The notes beneath the pieces were generated by a model. It was not told the origin of the DNA. It did no database searches and saw nothing but the letters and a program-made list of their open reading frames with translations. A stretch of DNA of 64,000 nt, taken from NCBI RefSeq assembly GCF_003605365.2, contig NZ_QYTU02000002.1, positions 1-64,000 on the forward strand, in the 5' to 3' direction. This document shows positions 19,919 through 27,784 of this stretch, piece after piece. Each line of letters starts with the position of its first letter. The stretch's first letter is position 1. Both the position numbers and the translations under genes were made by a program. Origin of the DNA: Siminovitchia fortis (GTDB taxonomy: Bacteria > Bacillota > Bacilli > Bacillales > Bacillaceae_C).

Positions 19919-21417
19919 TTTTTATTTCCCCCTGTTGCTGCCTGCATAATTTTTTCTTGGTCCGCCTCGCTCCTATCAAGGATGGCAGCCAATTTTCCTT
20001 CATGAATAACCATGACTCGATCACTCATTCCCAGCACTTCCTCGAGCTCAGAAGAAACCATGATGATCGAGACACCTTCCTTGGTCAGCTCATCCATCAG
20101 ATGGTAGATTTCCTTTTTGGCACCGACATCGACGCCGCGTGTCGGTTCATCCAAAATCAAAATTTCCGGGCGGATTCCGAGCCACTTTCCGATGACGATC
20201 TTCTGCTGGTTCCCGCCGCTCAGCGATTTGACAGCCTGGTCCCTCCCGGACGTTTTGACATGCAGCTTGCCAATCATCTCTTCGGCAAAGCGTGCTTCTT
20301 CCTTTTCGGAAATTACGCCCCGCTTCGAAATTCGTTTCAGGTTGGCGAGCGTGAAGTTTTCCTGGACCGACATGCCGAGAACAAGACCTTTCGATTTCCG
20401 GTCTTCCGTGATAAACCCGATTCCTGCCCGAATCGCATCTGTCGGACTATGGATCATCGTTTCTTTTCCATCAATAAAAAGTTTCCCGTCTGTGACTTTC
20501 CGATAGCCAAAAACGGCTTCCATGATTTCTGTGCGCCCCGCACCCATCAATCCGGCGACGCCAAGTATTTCCCCTTTCTTGACAGAAAAGCTGATGCCGC
20601 TAAAACTTCCTTTACTCGCTAGATTTTCAACCCGAAGTTTCTCAGCGCCGGCCGAGACTTCGCGATCGGGGAAACGATCGCCAAGCTGGCGGCCGACCAT
20701 CATTCGAACTATGTCGTCGTAGGATGTTTCGGCAATTCTTTCTACGCCGATAAACCGGCCGTCCCTGAGGACCGAAATTCGGTCGCAGATCCGGAAGATT
20801 TCCTCCATGCGGTGGGATATATAGACGATGCCGACTCCCTGTTTTTTCAGCGAGTCAATCACGGCAAACAACGCTTCAATTTCGCGGTCCGTGAGCGCGG
20901 CCGTCGGCTCGTCCATGATCAACACCTCCGTGTTGGCGGCTACCGCACGGGCAATTTCAATCATCTGCTGCTGCCCGACCGACAGCTGCCCCGCTTCTGC
21001 GGAAGGATCGATGTCAATGCCAAGACGGTTCAGATACTCACGGGTTTTTCGTTTCATTTCTTTATCTTTCGTCACTCCGAACCGGCCTACCGTCAGCTCT
21101 TTTCCGAGAAACATATTTTCGGCCACTGTCAAATTCGGGATGATGTTCAGTTCCTGGTGAATGAACGCGATTCCGGTGTCTTCGGCTTCTTTCGGGTTTT
21201 TGAAATCGACTTCCTTGCCTTTAATGCTCACCGTGCCGGTGTCCCGTTCATAGACCCCAGTCAGGATTTTCATCAGCGTCGATTTACCCGCTCCGTTTTC
21301 ACCCATCAAGGCGTGAATTTCACCCGGCAAAATCTCAAAGTCCACATTCTCGAGCACCTTAACGTTTGAAAACGCCTTGCTAATCCCTTTCATTTGAACA
21401 ATTGGTCTTGCGCTCAT
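19915..21417 (-). CDS. rbsA: Ribose ABC transporter ATPase RbsA
   Basis: 500 residues, two fused ABC domains as usual for sugar importers of this class. First domain: Walker [10 protein letters not shown] at 39-47, signature LSVGQQQM, Walker [12 protein letters not shown]. Second domain: degenerate Walker [11 protein letters not shown], signature LSGGNQQK, Walker [12 protein letters not shown]. It drives ribose import with RbsC and RbsB. Its end overlaps rbsC and its start is one base after the rbsD stop region. Confidence 0.97.
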   Translation of the reverse strand: MSARPIVQMKGISKAFSNVKVLENVDFEILPGEIHALMGENGAGKSTLMKILTGVYERDTGTVSIKGKEVDFKNPKEAEDTGIAFIHQELNIIPNLTVAENMFLGKELTVGRFGVTKDKEMKRKTREYLNRLGIDIDPSAEAGQLSVGQQQMIEIARAVAANTEVLIMDEPTAALTDREIEALFAVIDSLKKQGVGIVYISHRMEEIFRICDRISVLRDGRFIGVERIAETSYDDIVRMMVGRQLGDRFPDREVSAGAEKLRVENLASKGSFSGISFSVKKGEILGVAGLMGAGRTEIMEAVFGYRKVTDGKLFIDGKETMIHSPTDAIRAGIGFITEDRKSKGLVLGMSVQENFTLANLKRISKRGVISEKEEARFAEEMIGKLHVKTSGRDQAVKSLSGGNQQKIVIGKWLGIRPEILILDEPTRGVDVGAKKEIYHLMDELTKEGVSIIMVSSELEEVLGMSDRVMVIHEGKLAAILDRSEADQEKIMQAATGGNKK

Positions 21418-21418
21418 A

Positions 21419-21814
21419 TCAGAAAATCACCCCGGCGTGCAAAATAATGTTTGCATAAGGCGTAGCCTCACCCGTTCGAATCACGGCCTTTGCTTTCGCC
21501 ATTTCTTTTTTGAATTCCTCATGGGACAGGTAGTCGACCGGAATTCCTTTTAAAAGCGCTGCCGCCTCTTCTTCGGCGGGCCGGTTGTGCGTCTTGATCT
21601 CTTTGGCCAGCATCGCTTTTTCAACCTGCATGTCATCAAGCAGAACTTCAAGCGTTTCGATAAAGCCGGGCGTACCGATTTTCAGGGAAACGTCAATCCG
21701 GATGCAGTGATCGGGGATGGGGAGTCCGCAATCCGCGATCACGATCGTATCCGTATGGCCCAATCTCGACAGCACTTCGGAAATATGGCTGTTTAGTATG
21801 CCATGCTTTTTCAT
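21419..21814 (-). CDS. rbsD: D-ribose pyranase RbsD
   Basis: 131 residues; converts beta-pyranose to furanose ribose for RbsK. Typical start [20 protein letters not shown] with the catalytic His at 20, and [15 protein letters not shown] at the end. The frame is open upstream inside rbsK, but ATG 21814, with a GGAAGGG ribosome binding site, gives the family length. Only four bases separate it from the rbsK stop. Confidence 0.95.
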   Translation of the reverse strand: MKKHGILNSHISEVLSRLGHTDTIVIADCGLPIPDHCIRIDVSLKIGTPGFIETLEVLLDDMQVEKAMLAKEIKTHNRPAEEEAAALLKGIPVDYLSHEEFKKEMAKAKAVIRTGEATPYANIILHAGVIF

Positions 21815-21818
21815 CTTC

Positions 21819-22715
21819 TCACCCTTCCTGCCGTTGTAAAAATTCGGCGACTTCTTCGCTCGTCGGCATGCCGCCCTGCGCACCGAGCTTGGTGACTGAG
21901 AGGGCCCCGGCCGCGTTCGCAAACCGGCACGCTTCTTCAAGGTCCGCATTGCCGCTCAGCGAAAAGGCAAGCGCTCCGTTAAACGTATCACCGGCACCGG
22001 TCGTATCGACGGCCTCAACAGGATAGCCAGGGATTAGCTTTTCGCCGTTTTGGTAAATGGAAGCTCCAGCGGCTCCTCTTGTCACAATGCACTTTTGCAA
22101 AATCTCTTCCCGCTCGGCTTCCGTCCAGTTTCCCGCGGCAAGGAGTTCCGCCTGTTCATGCTCATTTGGCGTCAAGTAGTCGGCGAGAAGCAGCATTTCC
22201 TTCGAAAGCACCTGGAATGGAGCGGGATTTAAAATGATTTTCACCCGATGCTTGCGTGCAAGTTCCATCGCTTTTTTTACCCCGTCAACAGGAATTTCAA
22301 GCTGGAGAACTATCGCGTCGCTCGCCGCAATGACTTCTTCATGCTTTTGAACGTATTCTGCGGTTACATGTGAATTTGCACCCGGTACCACGATAATCCG
22401 GTTGTCGCCTTCTGAAATCGTGATGGCGGCGATCCCTGTTGATACATGTGTAACCGGTTTTACATAGTCGATATTGATACCTTCATCCTGCAAACGCTGT
22501 GTCATCAGTCGGCCAAAATCATCGTCTCCGACACAGCCGATAAACGTGGCCTCGGCGCCGAGGCGAGCGGCCGCAACCGCCTGGTTCGCCCCTTTTCCTC
22601 CGGGAATCGTATGGAATGCTTTGCCGAGAATCGTCTCACCCGCTTTTGGGGTCCGGTCCGCCAACGTTACCAGATCCATATTGACGCTGCCGATGACGGT
22701 TATTTTCCTCTTCAT
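21819..22715 (-). CDS. rbsK: Ribokinase RbsK
   Basis: 298 residues of the PfkB family; phosphorylates ribose to ribose-5-phosphate. PfkB signature one is GGKGANQAVAAARLG near 40, and signature two DTTGAGDTFNGAL near 235 contains the catalytic Asp. I chose ATG 22715 (MKRKITVIGSVNMDL) over the upstream ATG at 22757, since homologs start here. The gene follows rbsR closely. Confidence 0.95.
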   Translation of the reverse strand: MKRKITVIGSVNMDLVTLADRTPKAGETILGKAFHTIPGGKGANQAVAAARLGAEATFIGCVGDDDFGRLMTQRLQDEGINIDYVKPVTHVSTGIAAITISEGDNRIIVVPGANSHVTAEYVQKHEEVIAASDAIVLQLEIPVDGVKKAMELARKHRVKIILNPAPFQVLSKEMLLLADYLTPNEHEQAELLAAGNWTEAEREEILQKCIVTRGAAGASIYQNGEKLIPGYPVEAVDTTGAGDTFNGALAFSLSGNADLEEACRFANAAGALSVTKLGAQGGMPTSEEVAEFLQRQEG

Positions 22716-22728
22716 TTCTAGCACCTCG

Positions 22729-23712
22729 TCAATTTCGTAGTGTGGTCTGGCCTGCAATCAGCTCGACCTCAAATACGTAATGTTTTTTTGCCACATATTT
22801 TCCTTCAATAATCCGAAGGAGAAGTTCGGCAGCCGTTCTTCCCAGATCGTAAATGGGTTGTGCCATCGTCGTGATTTCCGGGCTTGTCAGCTGGCCCATC
22901 TCAATTCCGTCAAAACCGATCACGGACAGCTCCTCCGGAACCCGGATCCCGAGCTGCCTTGCGGCTTTCATGACACCCATGGCCATGTAGTCGTTTCCGG
23001 CAAAAATTCCGTCGATCTCCGGATTCTCCGCCAATAACCGCATTGTTACCTCAGCTGTTTTCCTGACATCAAATTCCCCTGTAACTATGTATTTATGATC
23101 AAACCACGGCTCATTGCCCACTTCTTTCAAATAACCTTTGTACCGTTCATCGGAGTTGATGACATTCATCGGGCCGCGGATATGCGCAATCCTCTTGCAA
23201 CCGGCCGACTTCAGGTGCCTGACCGCCTGCCTCGAACCATCATAGTTGTTCACCGAAACGGAAGGAACATTCTCGCCGATCGGCCTGTCGAGCGCCACAA
23301 CCGGAACGGCCCTATTTTTGATATGCTTTGGCGTCAGCGTGCTCGTCACGATGATGACGCCATCGACATATTTTTGCTCGACCATCTCCATATAGTTGAT
23401 CTCTTTCTCGATGTCTTCATCCGAATTGCACAAAAGCAGTGTGTACTCCCTAGTGTTCAGCAAATCCTCCACCCCTCTTGCCACCTCGGGAAAAAACGGG
23501 TTTTTGATATCCGGAAGAATCAGGGCAATCGTTTTCGACTGCTTCTTAAAAAGGCTCCGTGCGACGGCATTCGGCTTATAATTCAGACTTTCAATCGCGC
23601 TTTCCACTTTCTTTCTTGTATCCTCGCTGACATAGCCTGAATTGTTGATCACCCGCGAAACCGTCGCGACCGAAACCTCCGCCGCCATCGCCACATCTCT
23701 GATTGTTGCCAC
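22729..23712 (-). CDS. rbsR: Ribose operon repressor RbsR (LacI family)
   Basis: 327 residues. N-terminal LacI helix-turn-helix (ATIRDVAMAAEVSVATVSRV) plus hinge helix PNAVARSLF near 50, then a periplasmic-binding-like effector domain. It is the first gene of rbsRKDACB and most likely represses that operon through the palindromes upstream. Start is GTG at 23712 with GGGGGTGAG upstream. The gene order is that of B. subtilis rbs, although in B. subtilis the operon lies elsewhere. Confidence 0.93.
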   Translation of the reverse strand: MATIRDVAMAAEVSVATVSRVINNSGYVSEDTRKKVESAIESLNYKPNAVARSLFKKQSKTIALILPDIKNPFFPEVARGVEDLLNTREYTLLLCNSDEDIEKEINYMEMVEQKYVDGVIIVTSTLTPKHIKNRAVPVVALDRPIGENVPSVSVNNYDGSRQAVRHLKSAGCKRIAHIRGPMNVINSDERYKGYLKEVGNEPWFDHKYIVTGEFDVRKTAEVTMRLLAENPEIDGIFAGNDYMAMGVMKAARQLGIRVPEELSVIGFDGIEMGQLTSPEITTMAQPIYDLGRTAAELLLRIIEGKYVAKKHYVFEVELIAGQTTLRN

Positions 23713-23756
23713 CTGCTCACCCCCGTTCTACAATATGAATCTATGAATCTCTTATG

Positions 23757-23897
23757 TGTAACCCGTTACATAATAGTGAAATAAGAAACGAATATTTTAC
23801 GAATACAAGTCCAAATTAGTTAGAATTTACTAATGTACTCTAGTGTGTAACCCTTTACACATGGGTTAAAAAATATGTGGTGTAACCCTTTACACAC
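23757..23897 (-). promoter_or_regulatory. Three RbsR/CcpA-like operator palindromes
   Basis: TGTAACCCGTTACA at 23757-23770, TGTGTAACCCTTTACACA at 23844-23861, and GTGTAACCCTTTACACA at 23880-23896. A weaker fourth (TGTAACCACTTCCACA) follows at about 23900-23915. All have the half-sites TGTAA/TTACA typical of LacI-family operators. They start directly at the transcription start of the rbs promoter and continue into the leader. RbsR is the likely ligand; the sites also resemble degenerate catabolite-responsive elements, so CcpA is possible. Confidence 0.75.
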
Positions 23898-23898
23898 A

Positions 23899-23927
23899 AT
23901 GTAACCACTTCCACATTTCTCTGTCAA
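23899..23927 (-). promoter_or_regulatory. rbs operon promoter
   Basis: TTGACA (23922-23927) and TTACAT (23899-23904) on the minus strand with a 17-base spacer. The -35 is perfect. The nearest palindrome begins two bases downstream of the -10. Confidence 0.75.
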
Positions 23928-24149
23928 TCTTTTTTTATAGGAAAAATTTTGATCTTGTAGGATTGACACGGAGCCACCCTGGGCATGATTTCTCAAGCAA
24001 GCGGTAGGATAAACAAATTTACCGCGCCCGTACAAGATCCCGCTATTCAAATTAAGTTATCCGATATGTCCTAGGGCATCCAGTATTTGATACTTCTACC
24101 AAAATTGCGGTTGATTTGGGCTTAATCGTTGTATATTGCAATTAAAAAA

Positions 24150-24566
24150 TTACATATACTTATTTGTAAGATAAATAACATCTTCTTCAAGATTTTGGAG
24201 ATTAGAAATAAAATCATGTGCTTTCATTTTAGTTTTTGATAAGATTGGCAAATCTTCTTCCCCATAAGTCCCTGCGTACATATGAAAATAAAAGGCAATA
24301 CTATACCCTTTCTCCTTCAAAATGCGAAAAAATGATTTTAAAAGAGACATGGATTCCGTGAATTTTCTTTCATTACTCGTTTTTTTAAAAAAGTCACAAG
24401 AACACATTCCAGTAGTAATCGTATAAACATATTTATATTTACAACTAAAAATATCAGCAGGTTTGTTATCAAATATTCTTTCAATGAAAATGTCCTTTAT
24501 TTCAAATTCGTTTTTTATTTCATTCGGTATCTCCCTGTCTAATCCAATAGTAATGAAATAACACAT
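24150..24566 (-). CDS. Hypothetical protein, candidate immunity protein
   Basis: 138 residues, MCYFITIGLDREIPNEIKNE..., soluble, rich in K/F/Y with several Cys (residues 2, 42, 54, 56, 58 roughly). I do not recognise a family. A strong AAAGGAGA lies eight bases before the ATG. It sits 30 bases downstream, on the same strand, of a decayed RHS toxin-tip fragment (24598-24656), the place where immunity genes of polymorphic toxins normally lie, hence the candidate role. Low GC like the rest of the island. Confidence 0.7.
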   Translation of the reverse strand: MCYFITIGLDREIPNEIKNEFEIKDIFIERIFDNKPADIFSCKYKYVYTITTGMCSCDFFKKTSNERKFTESMSLLKSFFRILKEKGYSIAFYFHMYAGTYGEEDLPILSKTKMKAHDFISNLQNLEEDVIYLTNKYM

Positions 24567-24597
24567 GTAGTTATCTCCTTTCTTTAACTAATGGCCA

Positions 24598-24656
24598 TGC
24601 TTTTTGCCCTTCCCAGCCTAAAAGCCTCATATCGGTCATAAGCCGCAAACCGCATT
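24598..24656 (-). pseudogene. Remnant of a third RHS toxin-tip linker
   Basis: On the minus strand the sequence from AATGCGG to GGGAAGGGC matches, with a small deletion and point changes, 28176-28233 in the intact RHS module, which encodes AAYDGYKAYRAGKGWK. The frame is broken. It is joined directly to an insertion-sequence fragment. Confidence 0.65.
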
Positions 24657-24881
24657 TCATTGAATGCCTTTTACCTCTAGAGGAAGGCTCATTTGTGTGT
24701 TATACTCATTGTTAGTGATCTTCGGATTACTCATAAAAAATCGTCCTTTCTGAAATGTTGGTTTGGTCATTTTCATTTTACTAGAAGGGACGATTTTTTT
24801 GTAGGCATCTTTCGATATAAATCAAAAACAGGGCTGTCACAGAAAATCAATTTTCACTGACTTTCTGGACAGCCCCTTTCA
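24657..24881 (-). mobile_element. Left end of a truncated insertion sequence
   Basis: Minus strand: starts with a GGGGCTGTCCAGAAAGTC terminus that pairs with GACAGCCC 30 bases on, then a 13-base inverted repeat (AAAAATCGTCC / GGACGATTTTT), then AAAGGACG and an ATG at 24734 opening MSNPKITNNEYNTQMSLPLE, which stops after 25 codons at the junction with the RHS remnant. It looks like the 5' end of a transposase gene cut off by deletion. I cannot assign the family. Confidence 0.5.
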
Positions 24882-24903
24882 AAAAATTCGTTTAACAAAC
24901 TCA

Positions 24904-25463
24904 GTGTTGGGAGTGAGTTCAATTAGATATATTTTAATTTTTATGATTATGTCTTGTTTAATAGGTTGTGATAATTCAAAAAAGTATGGTTCAGAAGACA
25001 ATGCTGATAATTCAAAAACGGATATTATAACAAATACTAATGATGAGACAAAGACTTTGCCCTTTGCGATAAATGAAGAAATTATTAAATCTATTGAGTG
25101 GGAAGAGAGTCCCACTTTTCAATCCGGAAATTACGAGATGAGGGTTTAAAGAATAAAGTTGGGTTTATTGATTTCCCGTTTGAAAAGAAAAAAACAGGCA
25201 AATATATGTGGCATTTTTGGGGAAAGTCACTCCCATAAGGTGAATTATCAATAGTCGCTGTTAAAAAAGGGAAAAATAAAGTATCGCCGGCATTAGTTGT
25301 AAATGGAGAAAAGGTTTGGACAACATCCTTCCTAGGAGGCCCAAATAATGGAGCTGATGCTCATTTACCTTCAAATATGCAGTTGGATGAATCAGGGATA
25401 TGGGCTTTGCTTGTTTATCTAGGTGATAAATATATAGATTATATTGTAGTTAATGTAAACTAG
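24904..25463 (+). pseudogene. Broken DUF4871-like lipoprotein gene
   Basis: A GTG/TTG start region gives MLGVSSIRYILIFMIMSCLI with lipobox LIGC, then an acidic linker. The first frame ends at 25149; the match continues after a one-base deletion near 25141 with NKVGFIDFPFEKKKTGKYMW, meets an in-frame TAA at 25236-25238, and continues to GADAHLPSNMQLDESGIWAL and a stop at 25461-25463. The MWHFWG and NGADAHLPS blocks are those I associate with DUF4871 lipoproteins of Bacillus. Two disabling changes mean it is not translated as one protein. Confidence 0.7.
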
Positions 25464-25539
25464 TTCAGATTTTGTTCAGCCTTGTTTTTACTTTAGGTTT
25501 ATAAGGGAAAATGTATTCAGCAAATTTACTTTCGTAATT

Positions 25540-26060
25540 TAGGTTGATATGACATTTTCCACGAATAACCCCTGTGCGGATATTTTATTATTAATAAAAG
25601 AGCCTTTTATTCCGAATGTCCCCCTTTTTATAAAATAATGATTTATGAACAATCTCGGCAAAAAATCAGGTATTGAGGTTGCTGAGAATTACGAAAACTC
25701 CTACACTTCACTTTACCGTCGTAGAAATAGGCATCAAACTTTTTAAAGTTAAAATAACCGCGGTCAAATACATGAAGGGCGTGTTTATCCACAATTAATG
25801 CGTCCAATTACGTTTCATCTACAGGCCTCGCGGATGTAAGGATCATTTTATTTGGTTGGGAAATGCCAGCGGAAAAGACAATGGAGGTATTCATCTTTAT
25901 CCCCCGATTTTGTCTCTCGAAAATCTGCCCATTCATATTGGTTAAGATACATCGAAATGGTTGATGAATCTATTAGATTAAGCTTTCCGAGTAGCTTGGT
26001 CTGCTTTATTGGGACCAAGTAATTGGTGCAGTTTCTGAATTAAATAATGCAAGATGACCT
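25540..26060 (-). pseudogene. Degenerate IS4-family transposase
   Basis: Minus-strand translation in shifting frames gives LIDSSTMSMYLNQYEWADFR near 25930-25990 (first DDE Asp region) and VDKHALHVFDRGYFNFKKFD near 25735-25795 (second Asp, DRGY). These are hallmark blocks of IS4/IS231-type transposases. Stops and frameshifts lie between them, and both ends are missing. With the unremarkable 25464-25540 it fills the stretch between the lipoprotein pseudogene and the second RHS tip. Confidence 0.75.
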
Positions 26061-26107
26061 GGAAAACCTAGTGCGGTATATCCCCATTTTTACGCGAAAG
26101 CTGTGAT

Positions 26108-26569
26108 TTACTTATTCTCTCTATGCCAACCAGTCTTTGGACGGTTTTCTAACTTATTTCGTAAGTTAAAATCGCTTGACTTTTGAATAAAAACCTCCTG
26201 CAATGCTAGTGTCTCCCGGCAGGAATATACCTTTTGCATCCGGGCTTTTTTTGTTCCTCTTAATCTTTTATCATACTTTCCACCTGGGACCACTCTTTTC
26301 ATTGCTTTCGTCCAAGCGTTGTGAGCGGCTCTTCCCTTGACAAATTGACTCCCTTTTCTTGCATTATAAGCAGCTCTAGCAACCTTTACAGCTCTGAAAG
26401 TCCCGGCTCCACCCCCTCCAACGGAACCTATCGCTGCACCTGCAAGAGTTGCTCCGGCTAATTTCCAACCTCTAGCCCCTTTTTTCTTAGCCGCTTTATA
26501 GGAAGATACTCCCCCAATTAAAGCTCCTCCCGCCATCCAAAACCAATGTCCATCCGGATCCACCATCAT
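26108..26569 (-). CDS. RHS toxin tip, second module (orphan C-terminal fragment)
   Basis: 153-residue frame starting in the RHS boundary motif MMVDPDGHWFW, followed by a Gly/Ala-rich hydrophobic linker (ALIGGVSSYKAAKKKGARG...GAAIGSVGGGGAG) and a basic region rich in K/R. The last 45 residues look out of frame or derived from flanking DNA, so the toxin domain is probably truncated. It differs from the tip at 27785 after the DPDG motif, as expected for exchangeable polymorphic-toxin cassettes. It continues in frame from the upstream core through a TAA that replaces the Gln codon of the intact copy. Confidence 0.55.
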   Translation of the reverse strand: MMVDPDGHWFWMAGGALIGGVSSYKAAKKKGARGWKLAGATLAGAAIGSVGGGGAGTFRAVKVARAAYNARKGSQFVKGRAAHNAWTKAMKRVVPGGKYDKRLRGTKKARMQKVYSCRETLALQEVFIQKSSDFNLRNKLENRPKTGWHRENK

Positions 26570-26602
26570 TACCGGGTTATTATTGGCGAACGTATAGCCG
26601 TT

Positions 26603-27330
26603 TTATGTCAGGAAAACGTCATCGTCGCCGGGATCCGGGTCCATTGACAGGAAGTCACCATGGGTCGGATGGAAGTAGCGTGCCATCAAGTAGTATAAAC
26701 CCGTTTCCTCATCATATTGATAGCCTGCATAGCGGAAGGGGTTTCCAGTGCAATCCCGGTCCGCTTTGCCTCCAATGGATTGCCCCAACTGTCGTATGAG
26801 TAACTGGCGACTACGTTTCCTGACTGGTCCGTTAAGGCGATGACATCACCGCGCGGGTTGTAATGGTAGTAATAGGTGGCTGTGACTGTATTTCCGCTGT
26901 GTTTGTTCAACGCGAGCAATTGGTCGTCTGCACTATACACATAAGAACGCTGGAATTGGTCATTGGCATTCGTTTCACACAGGACATTCAGGCTGTCACC
27001 GCATAAATGTAATTGGTGATGGTGCCATTTACTATCTTTTGGATTCTCCGGCCGTCATCGTCATACTTGTATTCTCCAAAAGGAGTGCTTTCCCCTTTTT
27101 TCCTAACGGATACTAGTTGGTCGGACAAATTCCATCGGTACGTATTGTACCGTCTCCAAACAGTTCCCAGATTTGACCGTAATGGATGATGGTCAAAACG
27201 GGAACCGGTTGATATCACTCTGTTTGTGGACATGGAGATAATTTGGTCGGCTCGGTCATATACATAAGTGTTTCCGACAGCGTTGGGCACGAGAATACAT
27301 TCTGACATTGTCCAATAAATATAAATAAAC
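26603..27330 (-). pseudogene. RHS core fragment of the second module
   Basis: Decayed duplicate of the RHS core encoded at 28260-29230. It contains TYVYDRADQIISMSTN, SDQLVSVRKKGES, NPRGDVIALTDQSGNV and RYAGYQYDEETGLYY. One-base deletions near 26745 and 26980 and a CAA-to-TAA change at about 26603 break the frame, and an internal deletion joins STNRV to a region homologous to IKYDQNG. It is about 80-90% identical to the intact copy by eye. Confidence 0.8.
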
Positions 27331-27336
27331 ATATGT

Positions 27337-27368
27337 AAAATCCCCATCTAAAGACAGATGGGGATTAT
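27337..27368 (-). terminator. Terminator after the DUF2750-like gene
   Basis: Stem AATCCCCATCT / AGATGGGGATT with a six-base loop and a TTTTA tail on the minus strand. Confidence 0.8.
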
Positions 27369-27394
27369 TTTACTCTTATCTTGCTAGGATGGAC

Positions 27395-27772
27395 TCAGTA
27401 GTTTTCTAACTCTTCCTCAATATCCTCCATAATTTTATTTATTGGAAGAGTGATTGAATCTATATTGTTATAAAATATTGATATGCTCACTCCGTCATTC
27501 AGCATGCCAGGTAACCAATTACCAACAAAATCTTCTAAATCTATTGATTCCGGAGTAGAGTTCTCCCATTCCTTAATGGCACATAATTTTGCGTGCTCTT
27601 TTGTAGGCCAGAAATGCAACATTAAACTGCCATCGGACGCCTTTGAAGTAACCCAACCTTTTTCATTACTTAAAGACCAGACTTCTTCAAAGTCAACAAT
27701 TTTTTTGATAAAATACTCGTACCTCTTACGCGGCTCCATTTGCATTGTTTTTTCGATTTCTATCTTATTCAA
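27395..27772 (-). CDS. DUF2750-like protein, probable toxin immunity protein
   Basis: 125 residues, acidic at the C-terminus. The body matches the DUF2750 pattern: YFIKKIVDFEEVWSL, GWVTSKASDGS, FWPTKEHAKLCAIKEW, and DLEDFVGNWLPGMLNDGVSI. The gene starts 12 bases after the stop of the RHS toxin module, on the same strand, and has its own terminator, so I infer that it neutralises that toxin. DUF2750 proteins occur in immunity positions of other toxin loci, as far as I recall. Confidence 0.75.
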   Translation of the reverse strand: MNKIEIEKTMQMEPRKRYEYFIKKIVDFEEVWSLSNEKGWVTSKASDGSLMLHFWPTKEHAKLCAIKEWENSTPESIDLEDFVGNWLPGMLNDGVSISIFYNNIDSITLPINKIMEDIEEELENY

Positions 27773-27784
27773 TTAGTGACCTCC

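Larger units (their letters stand above)
23713..24149. other. rbs control region and flank
   Basis: 437 bases with no credible gene. The half next to rbsR holds three or four palindromic operator-like sites and the promoter (listed separately); the half from 23930 to 24149 is unremarkable and marks the left edge of the accessory island. Confidence 0.6.

Noticed and set aside
21815-21949. 45-residue N-terminal extension of RbsD
   Set aside because: Lies inside rbsK, Arg-rich shadow sequence; RbsD proteins begin at MKKHGILN.
23820-24050. 76-codon minus-strand frame upstream of rbsR
   Set aside because: It covers the rbs operators and promoter and has no family resemblance or good ribosome binding site.
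24750-24881. Simple intrinsic terminator for the small island genes
   Set aside because: The GGGGCTGTCC and ATCGTCC inverted repeats are followed by a transposase-like start codon and fit an IS end better.
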